Shown here in pieces: positions 45,180 through 55,400 of a stretch of DNA of 64,000 nt (positions within the stretch are counted from its first letter, which is position 1; every line of letters begins with the position of its first letter). A program made the position numbers and the translations under genes. Location: the NCBI RefSeq assembly GCF_904849725.1, contig NC_058518.1, positions 511,425,225 to 511,489,224 of the forward strand, written 5' to 3'. The notes below the pieces were generated by a model. That model did no database searches. It saw only the letters and a program-made list of their open reading frames with translations, and was not told the origin of the DNA. The stretch comes from Hordeum vulgare subsp. vulgare (Eukaryota; Streptophyta; Magnoliopsida; Poales; Poaceae).

Positions 45180-46267
45180 GCGACCTTATGAGCTGACAGA
45201 ACATGCATTTAGGGTGGGTGCACGAGCTTTTTTGACTCGCCTCCCCCTGTCGCGACCGTATGAGCCGACGAAACCTGCATTTAGGGTGGGTGCACGAGCT
45301 TTCTGACTCGCCTCCCCCTGTCGCGACCGTATGAGCTGACGAAACCTGCATTTAGGGTGGGTGCACGAGTTTTCTGACTCGCCTCCCCCTGTCGCGACCG
45401 TATGAGCCGACGAAACCTGCATTTAGGGTGGGTGCACGAGCTTTCTGACTCGCCTCCCCCTGTCGCGACCGTATGAGCCGACGAAACCTGCATTTAGGGT
45501 GGGTGCACGATCTTTCTGACTCGCGTCCCCCTGTCGCGACCGTATGAGCCGACGAAACCTGCATTTAGGGTGGGTGCACGAGTTTTCTGACTCGCCTCCC
45601 CCTGTCGCGACCGTATGAGCCGACGAAACCTCCATTTAGGGTGGGTGCACGAGCTTTCTGACTCGCCTCCCCCTGTCGCGACCGTATGAGCCGACGAAAC
45701 CTGCATTTAGGGTGGGTGCACGAGGTTTCTGACTCGCCTCCCCCTGTCGCGACCGTATGAGCCGACGAAACCTGCATTTAGGGTGGGTGCACGAGGTTTC
45801 TGACTCACCTCCCCCTGTCGCGACCGTATGAGCCGACGAAACCTGCATTTAGGGTGGGTGCACGAGCTTTCTGACTCGCCTCCCCCTGTCGCGACCGTAT
45901 GAGCCGACGAAACCTGCATTTAGGGTGGGTGCACGAGCTTTCTGACTCGCCTCCCCCTGTCGCGACCGTATGAGCCGACGAAACCTGCATTTAGGGTGGG
46001 TGCACGAGCTTTCTGACTCGCCTCCCCCTGTCGCGACCATATGAGCCGACGAAACCTGCATTTAGGGTGGGTGCACGAGCTTTCTGACTCGCCTCCCCCT
46101 GTCGCGACCGTATGAGCCGACGAAACTTGCATTTAGGGCGGGTGCACGAGCTTTCTGACTCGCCTCCCCCTGTCGCGACCGTATGAGCCGACGAAACTTG
46201 CATTTAGGGTGGGTGCACGAGCTTTCTGACTCGCCTCCCCCTGTCGCGACCATATGAGCCGACGAAG
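45180..46267. repeat. 71-bp tandem array in F (about 15 copies)
   Basis: The word GCGACCGTATGAGCCGACGA recurs every 71 bases from 45252 to 46246 (14 intervals of exactly 71), with one 72-base first unit at 45180. Monomers are about 95% identical, with the outermost most divergent. The array starts about 110 bases after the pol stop and ends just before the AATAAA of the antisense gene. It is homologous to the array of E. Chance open frames of exactly 213 nt (three units) recur on the minus strand. Confidence 0.95.
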
Positions 46268-46272
46268 TTACT

Positions 46273-46278
46273 TTTATT
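46273..46278 (-). terminator. Poly(A) signal of the antisense gene of F
   Basis: Minus strand AATAAA (in CATAATAAAAGTAAC) lies 263 bases after the stop codon of the antisense gene, directly at the edge of the 71-bp array. Confidence 0.5.
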
Positions 46279-46540
46279 ATGATTTTCCCCTTTTTACATA
46301 CTTGCTGAATCTACCCATAGTTCATTTGTTTTCACAGATAATGTTTTCAAAGTTTACGACAGAAGGGTGCTAAGATTTGTTTCATCCTTGGCGGATTAAG
46401 AATTATAGAAGATTCTTATAAAGGCGGGCCAAATATTTCAAGTCGCCTTAAAAAGCGATATAAGGGTTTTTTCTCGCAGGAGATGTCATCAAAAAATAGT
46501 GCTAACTATTACATGGCTCGCAGGCCAAATTCAGGAACGT

Positions 46541-49500
46541 CTACTTCGCTAAATCCTGGCGTGAGCTCTGACCAACTTCGATTTGTAAGTCGCCCAATAC
46601 CCAATTGCACCTGGCCAAAGCAGCAAAGTCGTCTTCGTCGGTCAAAATTGATGCCAAGTCTGCTTTCCAGTCGAAAGGATTTTTGGGTCGCCGAGGGATC
46701 AGGTTGGTCACCACAAAGGTTGGCGGGCTGACTTTTTTATTCTTACTATCATAAGCCGCCTGGTACTTCGTTAAATCAAGGCTTGCGGTGAGTCGAGTTG
46801 CAGCCAGCCGAGAATCCTTGACAACTTTCTGGTAATCCTCTTCAACAAATTCCGATCCATCGTCTTTAAGCTGAGGGAAGCCAGCGGCTACTTCTTCTAA
46901 ATTGATCTCCGGGGCATACGCTAAGCAGCGACTCAGGGCAGTCAGGACACCTTTCCGGGCGGCTGACCGAGTTAACTCACCAATCTGGGGAGGAAGTGTG
47001 GACAAACATCCAAGTACCTTCTTGATGAAAGTAATAGGCTCTTTGGCACCCATCACAGCTTTGACGGTCAACACACTGCCTGTGTACAGTTGCTCTGTCA
47101 GCGTATAAATCGCCTTCAGCATCAACACACAGTCTTCTTGCAGGTTGGCGACTCTTGGACCTGGAGTTTGATAATTAGTGACTTAACATCAGAAATTTGA
47201 GTACAAAAAAGGGGGGGATAAGGTTGAAGATTTAGGTAAGACTTACCAAAGATGGCTTGCGTCATGTTAGAGATATGACGTTTTAAGCCGGATAACTCCT
47301 GTTGAACAGTCACCAGCTTCGCTTCAGCTTTCTCTGCTCTCTTCAAAGCGGCGTTTTGGTCAGCTTGAGTTTTTTCTAACTCGGCTTTGAGTTTTTCTAG
47401 TTCGGCGAGAGCCAATTTATACTTCTCTTCCGACTGAGTTCGGGCGTCTTGTTGTTCAGCTAAGTTTTTCCTTAAATCGCCCAGCGCCAATTCGGTCTGA
47501 GCAAGGTTTTCCTATTGAAAGTTTAAAGTAAAGACAAGTCTCAGAATTACTGCAAAGCAATATCCCTGACACTTGGGGGCTAATGTATAATTTTTTTAGG
47601 AGAAATTATACAGAAATCAAGACCCGGCTCATCTTTTTTATTGATGACCCGGCCCTTGGGGGTTACTGGTCGCGAAGCTTTTTCTAAATTTTCAAGACCC
47701 GGCTCATCTTTTTTATTGATGACCCGGCCCTTGGGGGTTACTGGTCGCGAAGCTTTTTCTAAATTTTCAAGACCCGGCTCATCTTTTTACTGATGACCCG
47801 GCCCTTGGGGGTTACTGGTCGCGAAGCTTTTTCTAAATTTTCAAGACCCGGCTCATCTTTTTACTGATGACCCGGCCCTTGGGGGTTACTGGGAATAGTA
47901 TAAGTATAACAAAGTTTACCTCATGTTTGTTGTTTAACATCTTTAGCAGATTTTTCTCCATCTCATAGCTCGCCTCCAGGCGACTTGCAAAGCCAGAACA
48001 GAGTTCCTTAAACTCCAGATTTGCATAGTCAGAAAGTTTCGCCTTGGAGAGCCCAGACTCGGGAATGGCCTGAGAGGAGGATGCTACATGTTTGGACAAG
48101 ACTGTCGCTGCCGGCTTGGAAAAACCAGAGCCAGTAATGACTACAGCATCTGGGTCTTCTGTTGTCATCAATGGGTTCGGCGATTTAGAGACATCCATTG
48201 TTTCTTTCGGCGACTCAGGAAGATCCACTTGAATCGCAGGCTCAGCATGATCCGGATCGTCTTGAGTCGGAGTTGATTTCTTTGGAGGTTCTGAAGTTGC
48301 ATCAGGAATTGATCCACTGGTTTTTCTTTTCTTGGCTTGTGCCCTAACAAAAGGGAATAAGCGCGTTAAGGAATTGAAAAGATCGTTATTCTCAAAAGTC
48401 AAGGCAAGAGACTTACCCCGGAACTCGAATCATCGATGGAAGTGTTGACATCACTGAGTCGCCGGAAGTGGGAGGAGAATTCTGCAAGAATTATATATCA
48501 ATAATACAGGCGGGTTACAAATGTGATCTAAAGAAGCACGAATAATGGTTACTCATAAAAGTACCTCGCTTGGCTTTCTTTTGTTCTTTGCTGGTAAACC
48601 AGATATCAGATCGCCAGAGTGACTTCGTGTCTTCCGGTTTGAGGCGTGCTGTGTTTTCTTCAGTAAGAAATTTGGGTCCAAATGAGCATTTGGATGTGAG
48701 AAGGGGACTTTCCCACATATTCGCCAGGCCGGCTTAGGTGGAGAAGGAGATGAATCGGAGGAAACAGAAATTACCTCAACAGAGTCTTCTTGGCTTTCGT
48801 TATCTTCATTCTATTACAGGGAGAGAGAAAGATATAAATAAAAGGTCAAAAGTGATAGGTGGCGAGTGAAAAGAGGACGGATTTGTACCTCTGAAAGTGC
48901 ATCACCGACTTGAGATTCGTCGACTTCAGATGGCTCAGCCGCAGCAGATTTACCTTTGCCCTTGGCTTTCTTAGAGGGCGGCTTAGCAGTTTTCATGGCT
49001 TGCTTTTTAGGTCTCCTGGACCAGAACTTATCGCCTTTCTGGAAAGGTATATATTATGAAATCATGATGGCAATAAAACAGAAGGGATAAATACCAAGGG
49101 CGGGTCAGTTTTGGTTACCTTGGGCGCCGGGTTAATCTTGCAAAAGGGCTTAAGGCCGATTTGGCCGCACTTTCCTGCAGGCTCGCCGGTCAACTTTTTG
49201 ATGATGGCAACAATGTCTTTTTCTGTTAATGCTGTGTGGAAGTAGCATTGAGGATGATCCAGAGTGTCGTCAAACTCACACATCAGACCATCTCGGCGGC
49301 TCAGAGGAAGAATCCGCCATTCGACCCAGCAGCGGATCAGGTCAACCCCAGTAAGACCATTGTTCGTCAGGGATCTCAGTTCAGATAACATTGGGATGAA
49401 TTCCGACTCTTCTTCCTCGGTGAGCTTGTCTGGGAGCTTGAAGTTGACCGGAAGGCGGGTTGGCCTGTAACCTAGGAGCTTATTCTCACCAGCAGGGGAC

Positions 49501-50003
49501 GTCTCTTGACAATAAAACCAAGATTCGCCCCAGCCCTTGGGATGGCTAGGCATGATGAGTGAAGGGAACGGACTATCCCTACGGCGCTGGACGTTGACGC
49601 CGCCGAGTTCCAAACTGGGGCCATTGTGGAATTCCGTCTGGCGATTCAGATGAAAAAAATGCCAGAATAGAGGGACAGAAGGCTCGATCCGCAGATAAGC
49701 TTCGCAAAGAACATGGAACTGGCTCAAATTGCTTATGGAATTGGGTCCCAGATCCTGGAGCCGGACATTCATAAAGGTCAAAGCGTCCCTAAGAAATTTC
49801 GATCCGGGCGGCTTAAAACCCCGTTCCAAATGTTCAACAAAAACTACTATTTCCCCTTCTTTGGGGTTAGGGAGATCTTCTCCCAACCCGGTGCGCCATC
49901 CAATGGCATCTTGAGGATCCAAACAGCCCGCTTTCACATAATTAGCTAAAACAGCGTCATCGACCTTGGTAGGAAGCCAGTCACTCTTGAAGACGGCGCC
50001 CAT
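46541..50003 (-). CDS. Antisense seven-exon gene of element F (Transposase_28-type protein, 884 aa)
   Basis: Exons by position (minus strand): 50003-49119, 49038-48889, 48810-48565, 48481-48417, 48343-47920, 47511-47247, 47160-46541. Every intron has GT..AG ends. The exons total 2,655 nt and keep one frame, giving 884 residues and a TAG at 46541-46543. The start Met (MGAVFKSDWLPTKVDDAVLA) lies one base after a 5'UTR intron (50120-50005). Exon 1 carries the domain called 'putative gypsy type transposon' (PF04195), with GFKPPGSKFLRDALTFMNVR, CEAYLRIEPSVPLFWHFFHL and GWGESWFYCQ. Exons 2-5 are Lys/Ser/Pro-rich, with NLS-like KKAKGKGK and AKKRKTSG. Exon 6 is a long coiled coil (LALAELEKLKAELEKTQAD). 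Exon 7 has a helical domain (YTLTEQLYTGSVLTVKAVMG). No lesion was found. Antisense ORFs occur in other Tat elements such as Grande. The role is unknown. Confidence 0.88.
47512..47919. repeat. ~75-bp tandem repeat inside intron 5 of the antisense gene
   Basis: AGACCCGGCTCATCTTTTT recurs at 47621, 47696, 47771 and 47845, with GACCCGGCCCTTGGGGGTTA in each unit. An ACTTGGGGGCTAATGT at 47571 precedes them. The unit core resembles the polypurine tract (CTTGGGGGCTAA) of E. The array fills most of the 408-base intron. Confidence 0.85.
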
Positions 50004-50004
50004 T

Positions 50005-50120
50005 CTACAAGTAGGTAAAAGTATGATATTACATGTCTTGAACATCTACTATATGGGATGGAATCGGTTCATTTAACCCGCTAGACCAAGAGGCCGGGTT
50101 GGGTTGCTATGGCGACTTAC
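50005..50120 (-). other. 5'UTR intron of the antisense gene
   Basis: Minus strand TTCC|GTAAGT at 50120 and TACCTACTTGTAG at 50005 give a 116-base GT-AG intron that ends one base before the start codon. An intron at this spot is inferred from splice signals only. Confidence 0.55.
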
Positions 50121-51159
50121 GGAAGTAGGGTTATTCCCAAAGGCTACGTTTCTGCGGATGGTAAAATCTATTCATTCCGAAGGACTAAGGGGGTATGAAG
50201 GCTACAAACGGCTTTTCGCAAACAGTAATGAGGAATGGATCTACCAAACAGATGTGAAAACCTACGAATATAACTGGGCACGAACAATTTATTATCAAGT
50301 GATGCCCCTCGTTTGGTGAAGACATTGTGTTCAAAAATTCGCGAGTACAGCGGATAATTAAAATTATTCAGGGCACTGGCTACCTTATCGGTGCTCGGAC
50401 TAATCGATTCAAGGGAGATGAATAACTGTGAGCGAAAAGCTTCGAAGCTACGGCAATGGTGAAAGCACAAGCAAGGAATGAACCTACTCCCAAGAAGGTG
50501 AATGAAGGCCTAACCTGATGCTCTCGATCGAAGAAGGCCGGCGGTGACGGAGATCGTTGAAGAAGCGCGGGGGTCTCGACGAACGAAGAGATTTTTGGCG
50601 GCGGCGGAGTTCGAGGCGAGCAACGAGGTGGTCGGTGATGATGCGATGGACAATGGCGGCGGACGGATCGTCCGAGGTCCGAAGCTTGACGACGGCAACG
50701 GCTTGCGGGCGGCGCTGAAGCTTCTCGGACGAGGGCGGAAGTTGCGGCCGGCGGCGGAGCCCTCGGGAAGCGGTGAGGCCTTTTGCTGTGATAATGGGGG
50801 GGACTGACGAGACTCGTAGGTGGGAAGCGCCAGCCCTGTCCCTTCCGTCTATTTATTAGGACGGGCGCTGGAATCGAGGCGCCGTGAGCGGGAACCATTG
50901 GGGAATAAAAAGATTCGCCATGATGACGTCCGAAGATTTTGGGATAACGATGCACTAAAGATCCGTTGGGATTATGTTAATTTTCCCGGGAATCAAGGGA
51001 TAAGAAGATGCCAACAGGAAATGGTTTGGCGACTCAAAGATTTTTTCGGTGCCAGATGGCCAGTTACAATCTCTGGCGTATGGAGAAACACGAAGGAGTG
51101 AATCACCTTCAACTGAGCGGAAGCATTGGCGTGAAAGTTCAAGTCAATCTGGGGCCTAA
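50121..51159 (-). promoter_or_regulatory. Promoter and 5'UTR region of the antisense gene
   Basis: About 1 kb between the first coding exon and F's 3' LTR. 50520-50830 is GC-rich with Pro/Ser/Arg-like open frames on both strands, typical of a transcribed leader. On the minus strand a TATA-like AATAAATAG lies at 50859-50850. I see no other gene in it. F's polypurine-like tract AATCTGGGGCCTAA is at 51147-51159. Confidence 0.55.
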
Positions 51160-51643
51160 TGTTGGGGATATTACTTATTAAGTGACCTGCCCAAGATGGG
51201 CCGGGTTACTAATAAGGCGATTCATCCTTTAGGTTACTTGGGCTTCAGCCTGGGCGGTTCAAGGCCGCGAGACGGTTATGATTTCTGGAAGGTTTCCGGG
51301 TTTTGAAAGACGGCGACTTAGAGACTACAATGGTCACGATTTGTAAGGAGGAAGGGACTCTTGTAAACCCTAAGGCCTCGACCTATATATGAAGGCGAGT
51401 CTTAAGGAGGAGAGAGGTTAGAAAATCATCGAGTGCTAGGTTAGGCGAGTTACGCCTCCCTTGTAATCGAATCCACATCAATACACACAAAGCAGGACGT
51501 AGGCTATTACCTCCTCTCGAGGGGCCGAACCTGGGTAAATCGCCGTGTTCCTCCCGTTTAACCCCTTTGAGTCGCCACCAAGGTGCGATGGCTCCAGTAC
51601 TAAGTCCTTTCACGAGGACATCTGCCGTGACAAAACCACGACA
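51160..51643 (+). repeat. 3' LTR of F (484 bp)
   Basis: Differs from the 5' LTR at three positions (GGGG/GGCG near the start, one C/T, one G/A). Ends CCGTGACAAAACCACGACA. Confidence 0.95.
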
Positions 51644-52852
51644 TTATCATATCATATACATGCATCATCTTGCATTGCATCATGCATCATACATACATAT
51701 CACGCCGGTCTTCAAACCGGATCAACGCATAAATTTTTGCAGGTGCAAATAAATCTTTGAATAGCCAATTTGGCTGGATTTTCATCATTGTTTATCATAA
51801 CCAGTGTTAAATGATTGTGGTTTTTAAAGCCAGCTCGGAAGAATTGACTATTGTCGAAGAACCACCCTATCACATATAATGCTGAGTCATCTAATTGACC
51901 GGCCCTTGGATTTCTTCAACTTGTGCTCTGTAGTAGACTACAACACTTATGGATTTCTCAAACATATGGATTTCTCAAAGGATATATTTTCTGGGTTACA
52001 TTGCAAACCACGGTCGAGGATTTCTTTTATCACAAAGGCATCATCAGCTCACAGAGTAGATATGATTTTATTCTACAATGGAAGGAATAGCCCTGAGTCG
52101 CTGCAGGCACGCAACCCGACACTTGGGGGCTACATTATTCAGATCAAGATTACATCAAAGTATGCAAGTCCCATGTCGCTGCAAGCATGCACCATGACAC
52201 TTGGGGGCTAATGCAATCCACTTTTCAAATGATCATATCATCAACAGACCCGGCTATTTCAAGAAGATAAGCCGGCCCTAGGGGGCTACAAGTCGCTCAT
52301 TGTTCAAGTATGGATTCAAGGAAGATACGGCCCATCACACACTGATGACCCGGCCCTTGGGGGCTACAGGTAATATGGATATATCAAAAAATTGAAGAGC
52401 ACATTTCATTCTGTCATGGAGGTGAAGTATTGGGAGACCGGTTTAGCATATTTTTATCTAGTTGAAGCACCGAAAGACCGGCTCAACATCACACGGATTT
52501 GTCAATTTGAGTTCAGTTGTTTGACGGGGCACTACTAATAATGATGACCCGCCATTGTCAATCATAACCCACCGAAGCAAGAGAAGCTAGTTCAACATTG
52601 TGTGGATTTCTTATTTCCCAAATTTTCATCAAGCCAAAGCATTGGAGGCCGACTCAATGGCATATGTATTTTATTACAAAGGACACGTACCAACAAGATG
52701 ATTGAGAAGACGGCTCGAAGAAACCCGGATTTTTCAAGGAGCCACTTCAGTAAATCAAGTCGGCCAGAGGAGCAAGCCGGTCCCTTAACTTATTTATTAT
52801 TCTTATTTCAGGAGATTACCATGAATAAATTCAAGCTAACCTTGGGGGCTAA
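51644..52852 (+). other. 3' interior of E with polypurine-like repeat
   Basis: No coding sequence. (A/C)CTTGGGGGCTA cores occur at 52121, 52199, 52277 (CCTAGGGGGCTA) and 52354, spaced 78, 78 and 77 bases, and then the true polypurine tract CCTTGGGGGCTAA at 52840-52852. Flanking words (AGACCCGGCT, GACCCGGCCCTT) match the ~75-bp repeat in F's intron 5. The start carries repeated CATGCATCAT words. TTATC at 51644-51648 is the TSD of F. Confidence 0.75.
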
Positions 52853-53492
52853 TGTCAGGGATATACCCCGCAGTGTAACCCGGCTGGGAGTATGACCCGC
52901 CAAAGGACTTGGCGATTCATCGGCGACTCGGGAGTGACCTGGCGGGCGACTCATACTTGTTCCCACAGGCGACTTAGATAAATGACAAAGGCCCAAGGCC
53001 CAGCGTGCACCCTGGCATAAGGCGACTCATAGAGAGGCCAGGAGGGCCGACTCACAAGAGAAGGCCCAAGAAGAAAGACTCCCACAAGAAGGAAACAAGA
53101 CCCGGATTAGGATTCAAGAGAGACTAGTCCTATTCCTACTCCTAGGAGGACTCTCCATGTAAACCTACCCCTTCCACCTATATAAGGAGGGGTAAGGCGC
53201 CCCAAGAGGGACAAGATTCACAACTTAGGTCTAGGAAAGACAAAGCATGAGATAGACAGATTAGACACCGACGAGATTAGAGGTGGCGAGTCTGCACCCT
53301 TGTAATCGAGATCATCATCTTGATCAATGAAATACAAGCAGGACGTAGGCTTTTACCTCCATCGGAGCGACCGAACCTGGGTAAACTCGCGTCTCTCGAT
53401 TCCGACCAACCCCTTCAAGCCGCCACATGGTTGCGATGGCCTCACACGTAAAGTTCTCTCACGAGGACATCTGCCGTGACAAAACCACGACA
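52853..53492 (+). repeat. 3' LTR of E (640 bp)
   Basis: TGTCAGGGATATACCCC to GTGACAAAACCACGACA. About 16 differences from 34036-34675. Followed by GGATG. Confidence 0.93.
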
Positions 53493-53568
53493 GGATGGCT
53501 TCTACCCACTTAGTGACGTAATCCACAGCAACTAAGATGTGAGTGTACCCATTGGAACTCGGGAAGGG
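53493..53568 (-). pseudogene. Integrase core fragment of element A between E and G
   Basis: The minus strand encodes the SSNGYTHILVAVDYVTKWVEA segment of Athila integrase, between the first catalytic Asp (in the part right of G) and the second (left of E). Only 76 bases of A are left here between two insertions. Confidence 0.85.
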
Positions 53569-54719
53569 TGTGACGGCCCAAGACCGACGCCCAGAAGATT
53601 CCCCTTTTCCTTTCCGTTTCCGTCGTGTGGGCATTTTTACTTGTTGCATCATCATGTAGTTGCATCATCGCATCATGCATGGCATCTTGCATCATCTGTC
53701 ACGTGTGGTTTTGAGTGTTGTGCTTCGAGTGATCACCGAGTTGTAGTGCGAAAGTAGCTCCCCCTCTCCCCTCTTATTTCGTTTTTGCGGTTGCTAAAGT
53801 TTCCGTTTTAACCCCGTCAAAAGATTCGTCTTCCTTTAGAACCCTTTTATTAAATGTGGGGGCAACCTTTGGGTTTGCCTTATTTTTTTCCTTTTGTTAT
53901 GTTTAAAAACTAGAGACTCTTTTATTTAAAAAGTAGGGGTTTGTTTATTATTTATAAAAAAGGGTATTATTTTAATTCTTAAAAAAAGGTTTTATTTTAT
54001 TTCTTTTAAAAAAGGCCCAAGCTATTTTTATAGTTGGGGTATATTTTGTTTTCAAAAGGAGTCAACAACATTTATTTATTTTTATTTTTTTATTTTTTTA
54101 TTTTTGTTTAAAACCTATTTCCTCTGTTTTGTTTGAGTTGCAGTTTTTTTTAGAGGGAAAAAACCCTAAGAGGGAGAGGCCCTCCCAGGCCCAGGCCCAG
54201 CCGCGAGTGCCCTAGCGCCGAGCTAGCTAGCCGCATCTCCTCCAGCCGCGTCTTCCTCCCGTGTGTTTCCCCCTTCTCTTCCGAGCGCCGCTGCGCTCCC
54301 TCTCCCGAGCCACCGCCGCAGCTTCCCGAAGCTCGACGCCGCCTCCCCGCGCCGGTTGCTCGCGCCGCCCCGCAGCAGCTTCCCTGCAGGTGCCCGAGCA
54401 GGCCGCCTTTCCCGTGCAACCCGCCTTGTCGACCTCGTCTTCTCGTCCCAGCGCCGCCGTTCCCCCGTGCAGCGCCGCCTCCCTGTGTCCCCTCGCCCTA
54501 GGCCGCCGTGCTCGACATCCCCCGTCGGCCGCCTCCCTCCTCGCTCGCGGGCCTCCTGCTTCCCCTGCGCTGCTAGCCGCCAGTTCCCCATCTCCCGTGG
54601 CCCCGCAGTGCACCTCCCCGCGCCACCGCCAAGCTCCCTCCAGGCTGCCGGCACGGCCCCGCGCCCCGCGCCTCCCCGTCGCCGTGCTCGCCTCCCGAGG
54701 CCCCTGTGTTGCTGCGCTG

Positions 54720-55400
54720 GTGCCGGGCTGTTGCCGCTTGCCTGGCTACTGCTTGCTGTTCGTTGTAGCTGCTGTCGCGTTTGTTGTTGCCGTGCATGCC
54801 GCTGCTTGCTAGCTGCTGGCCGTTTGTTGTTGCTGCGCCGTTGCTTGCTGATGCTGCCGCCTGCTGTTGTTGTGCTGTGCCGAGCCTGCTGCTCTTGCAA
54901 TTGCTGCTGAAGTTGTTGCGGTTGCTGGTGCTGCGTGTTGTTGCTGTATTTGCCTGCTGCCGTTTCGCTTGCCTATTTTTGGCTGCTGATTAGGTTGCTA
55001 GTTGCTAGCTGTAGCCTCCGATGCGTGTTGCTGATGCTAGTTGCTATGCTGCTGCTTGCCTGCTTGCTGCTATTGTTTGCTGCTACCCATGATGCTGCTT
55101 GGGCTTGCTGTTGCCGAGTTTGCCTGATATGGTGGCTAGCCTGCCTTGCTGTTAGATGCATGCTAGGCTAGTTGTTGTAGTTGCTGTTAGCTTGACTTAT
55201 ATGTTGCTCTTTTTTCTTGCCCACCTGATGCTTTGCTGCTTGCTAGCTGCTTGTTGTAGCTTGCCTGCTGAGCCGATTGTTAGATAGCTGCTAGCTTGCT
55301 TGATGTTGGATGCTAGACTAGTTGCTAGTTGCCGCTAGTCTGCTACCGCTGCTAGCTGCTGCTTGCGGGTTGCCTGCTTTCGCTAGTCGTGTGGCTGCCG
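54720..55400 (+). repeat. TGCTG-rich low-complexity tract in Sukkula LTR G
   Basis: Many irregular GCTGCTTGC, TTGCTGCT and GCTAGTTGC words over about 680 bases. It gives Leu/Ala/Cys-rich open frames on the plus strand that I do not consider genes. Confidence 0.7.

Larger units (their letters stand above)
38126..51643 (+). mobile_element. Element F: full-length Tat-lineage Gypsy with antisense gene
   Basis: 13,518 bp, LTRs 38126-38609 and 51160-51643 (484 bp each, 3 differences), tRNA-Lys-type primer site, gag-protease-RT-RNase H-second RNase H-integrase on the plus strand to 45067, a 71-bp array (45180-46267), and a seven-coding-exon gene on the minus strand (50003-46541). TSD is TTATC. The second, archaeal-type RNase H and antisense gene fit the Tat lineage (relatives: rice RIRE2, maize Grande). 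It lies inside E. Confidence 0.95.
34036..53492 (+). mobile_element. Element E: non-autonomous Tat-like Gypsy, interrupted by F
   Basis: LTRs of 640 bp at 34036-34675 and 52853-53492, a 19-nt tRNA-Lys-type primer site, polypurine tract at 52840-52852, and TSD GGATG. Without F its own interior is about 4.7 kb, with no gag or pol domain. Instead there is GC-rich unknown sequence, then 45-bp, 81-bp and 71-bp tandem arrays and a ~78-bp repeat with polypurine-like cores. The PBS, the 3' half of the LTR and the repeats match F, so it was probably mobilised by an F-like partner. I count about 16 differences between its LTRs (2.5%). Confidence 0.9.

Noticed and set aside
45186..46253. A ladder of 70-codon minus-strand frames (MQVSSAHTVATGGG..)
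   Set aside because: They recur every 71 bases and each spans exactly three repeat units (213 nt). They are a by-product of an array whose monomer lacks stops in all three phases.
45180..46267. CRISPR-like regular repeat
   Set aside because: Repeats are head-to-tail with no unique spacers, in a plant retrotransposon.
50380..50955. 191-codon minus frame upstream of the antisense gene, and an 87-codon plus frame at 50544
   Set aside because: They lie in the GC-rich leader/promoter, are mirrored on both strands and have no domain; treated as 5'UTR.
54223..54993. Frames up to 225 codons on both strands in Sukkula LTR G
   Set aside because: Overlapping Arg/Ala/Pro or Leu/Cys-rich frames in a GC-rich, TGCTG-rich LTR; no domain, no consistent frame.
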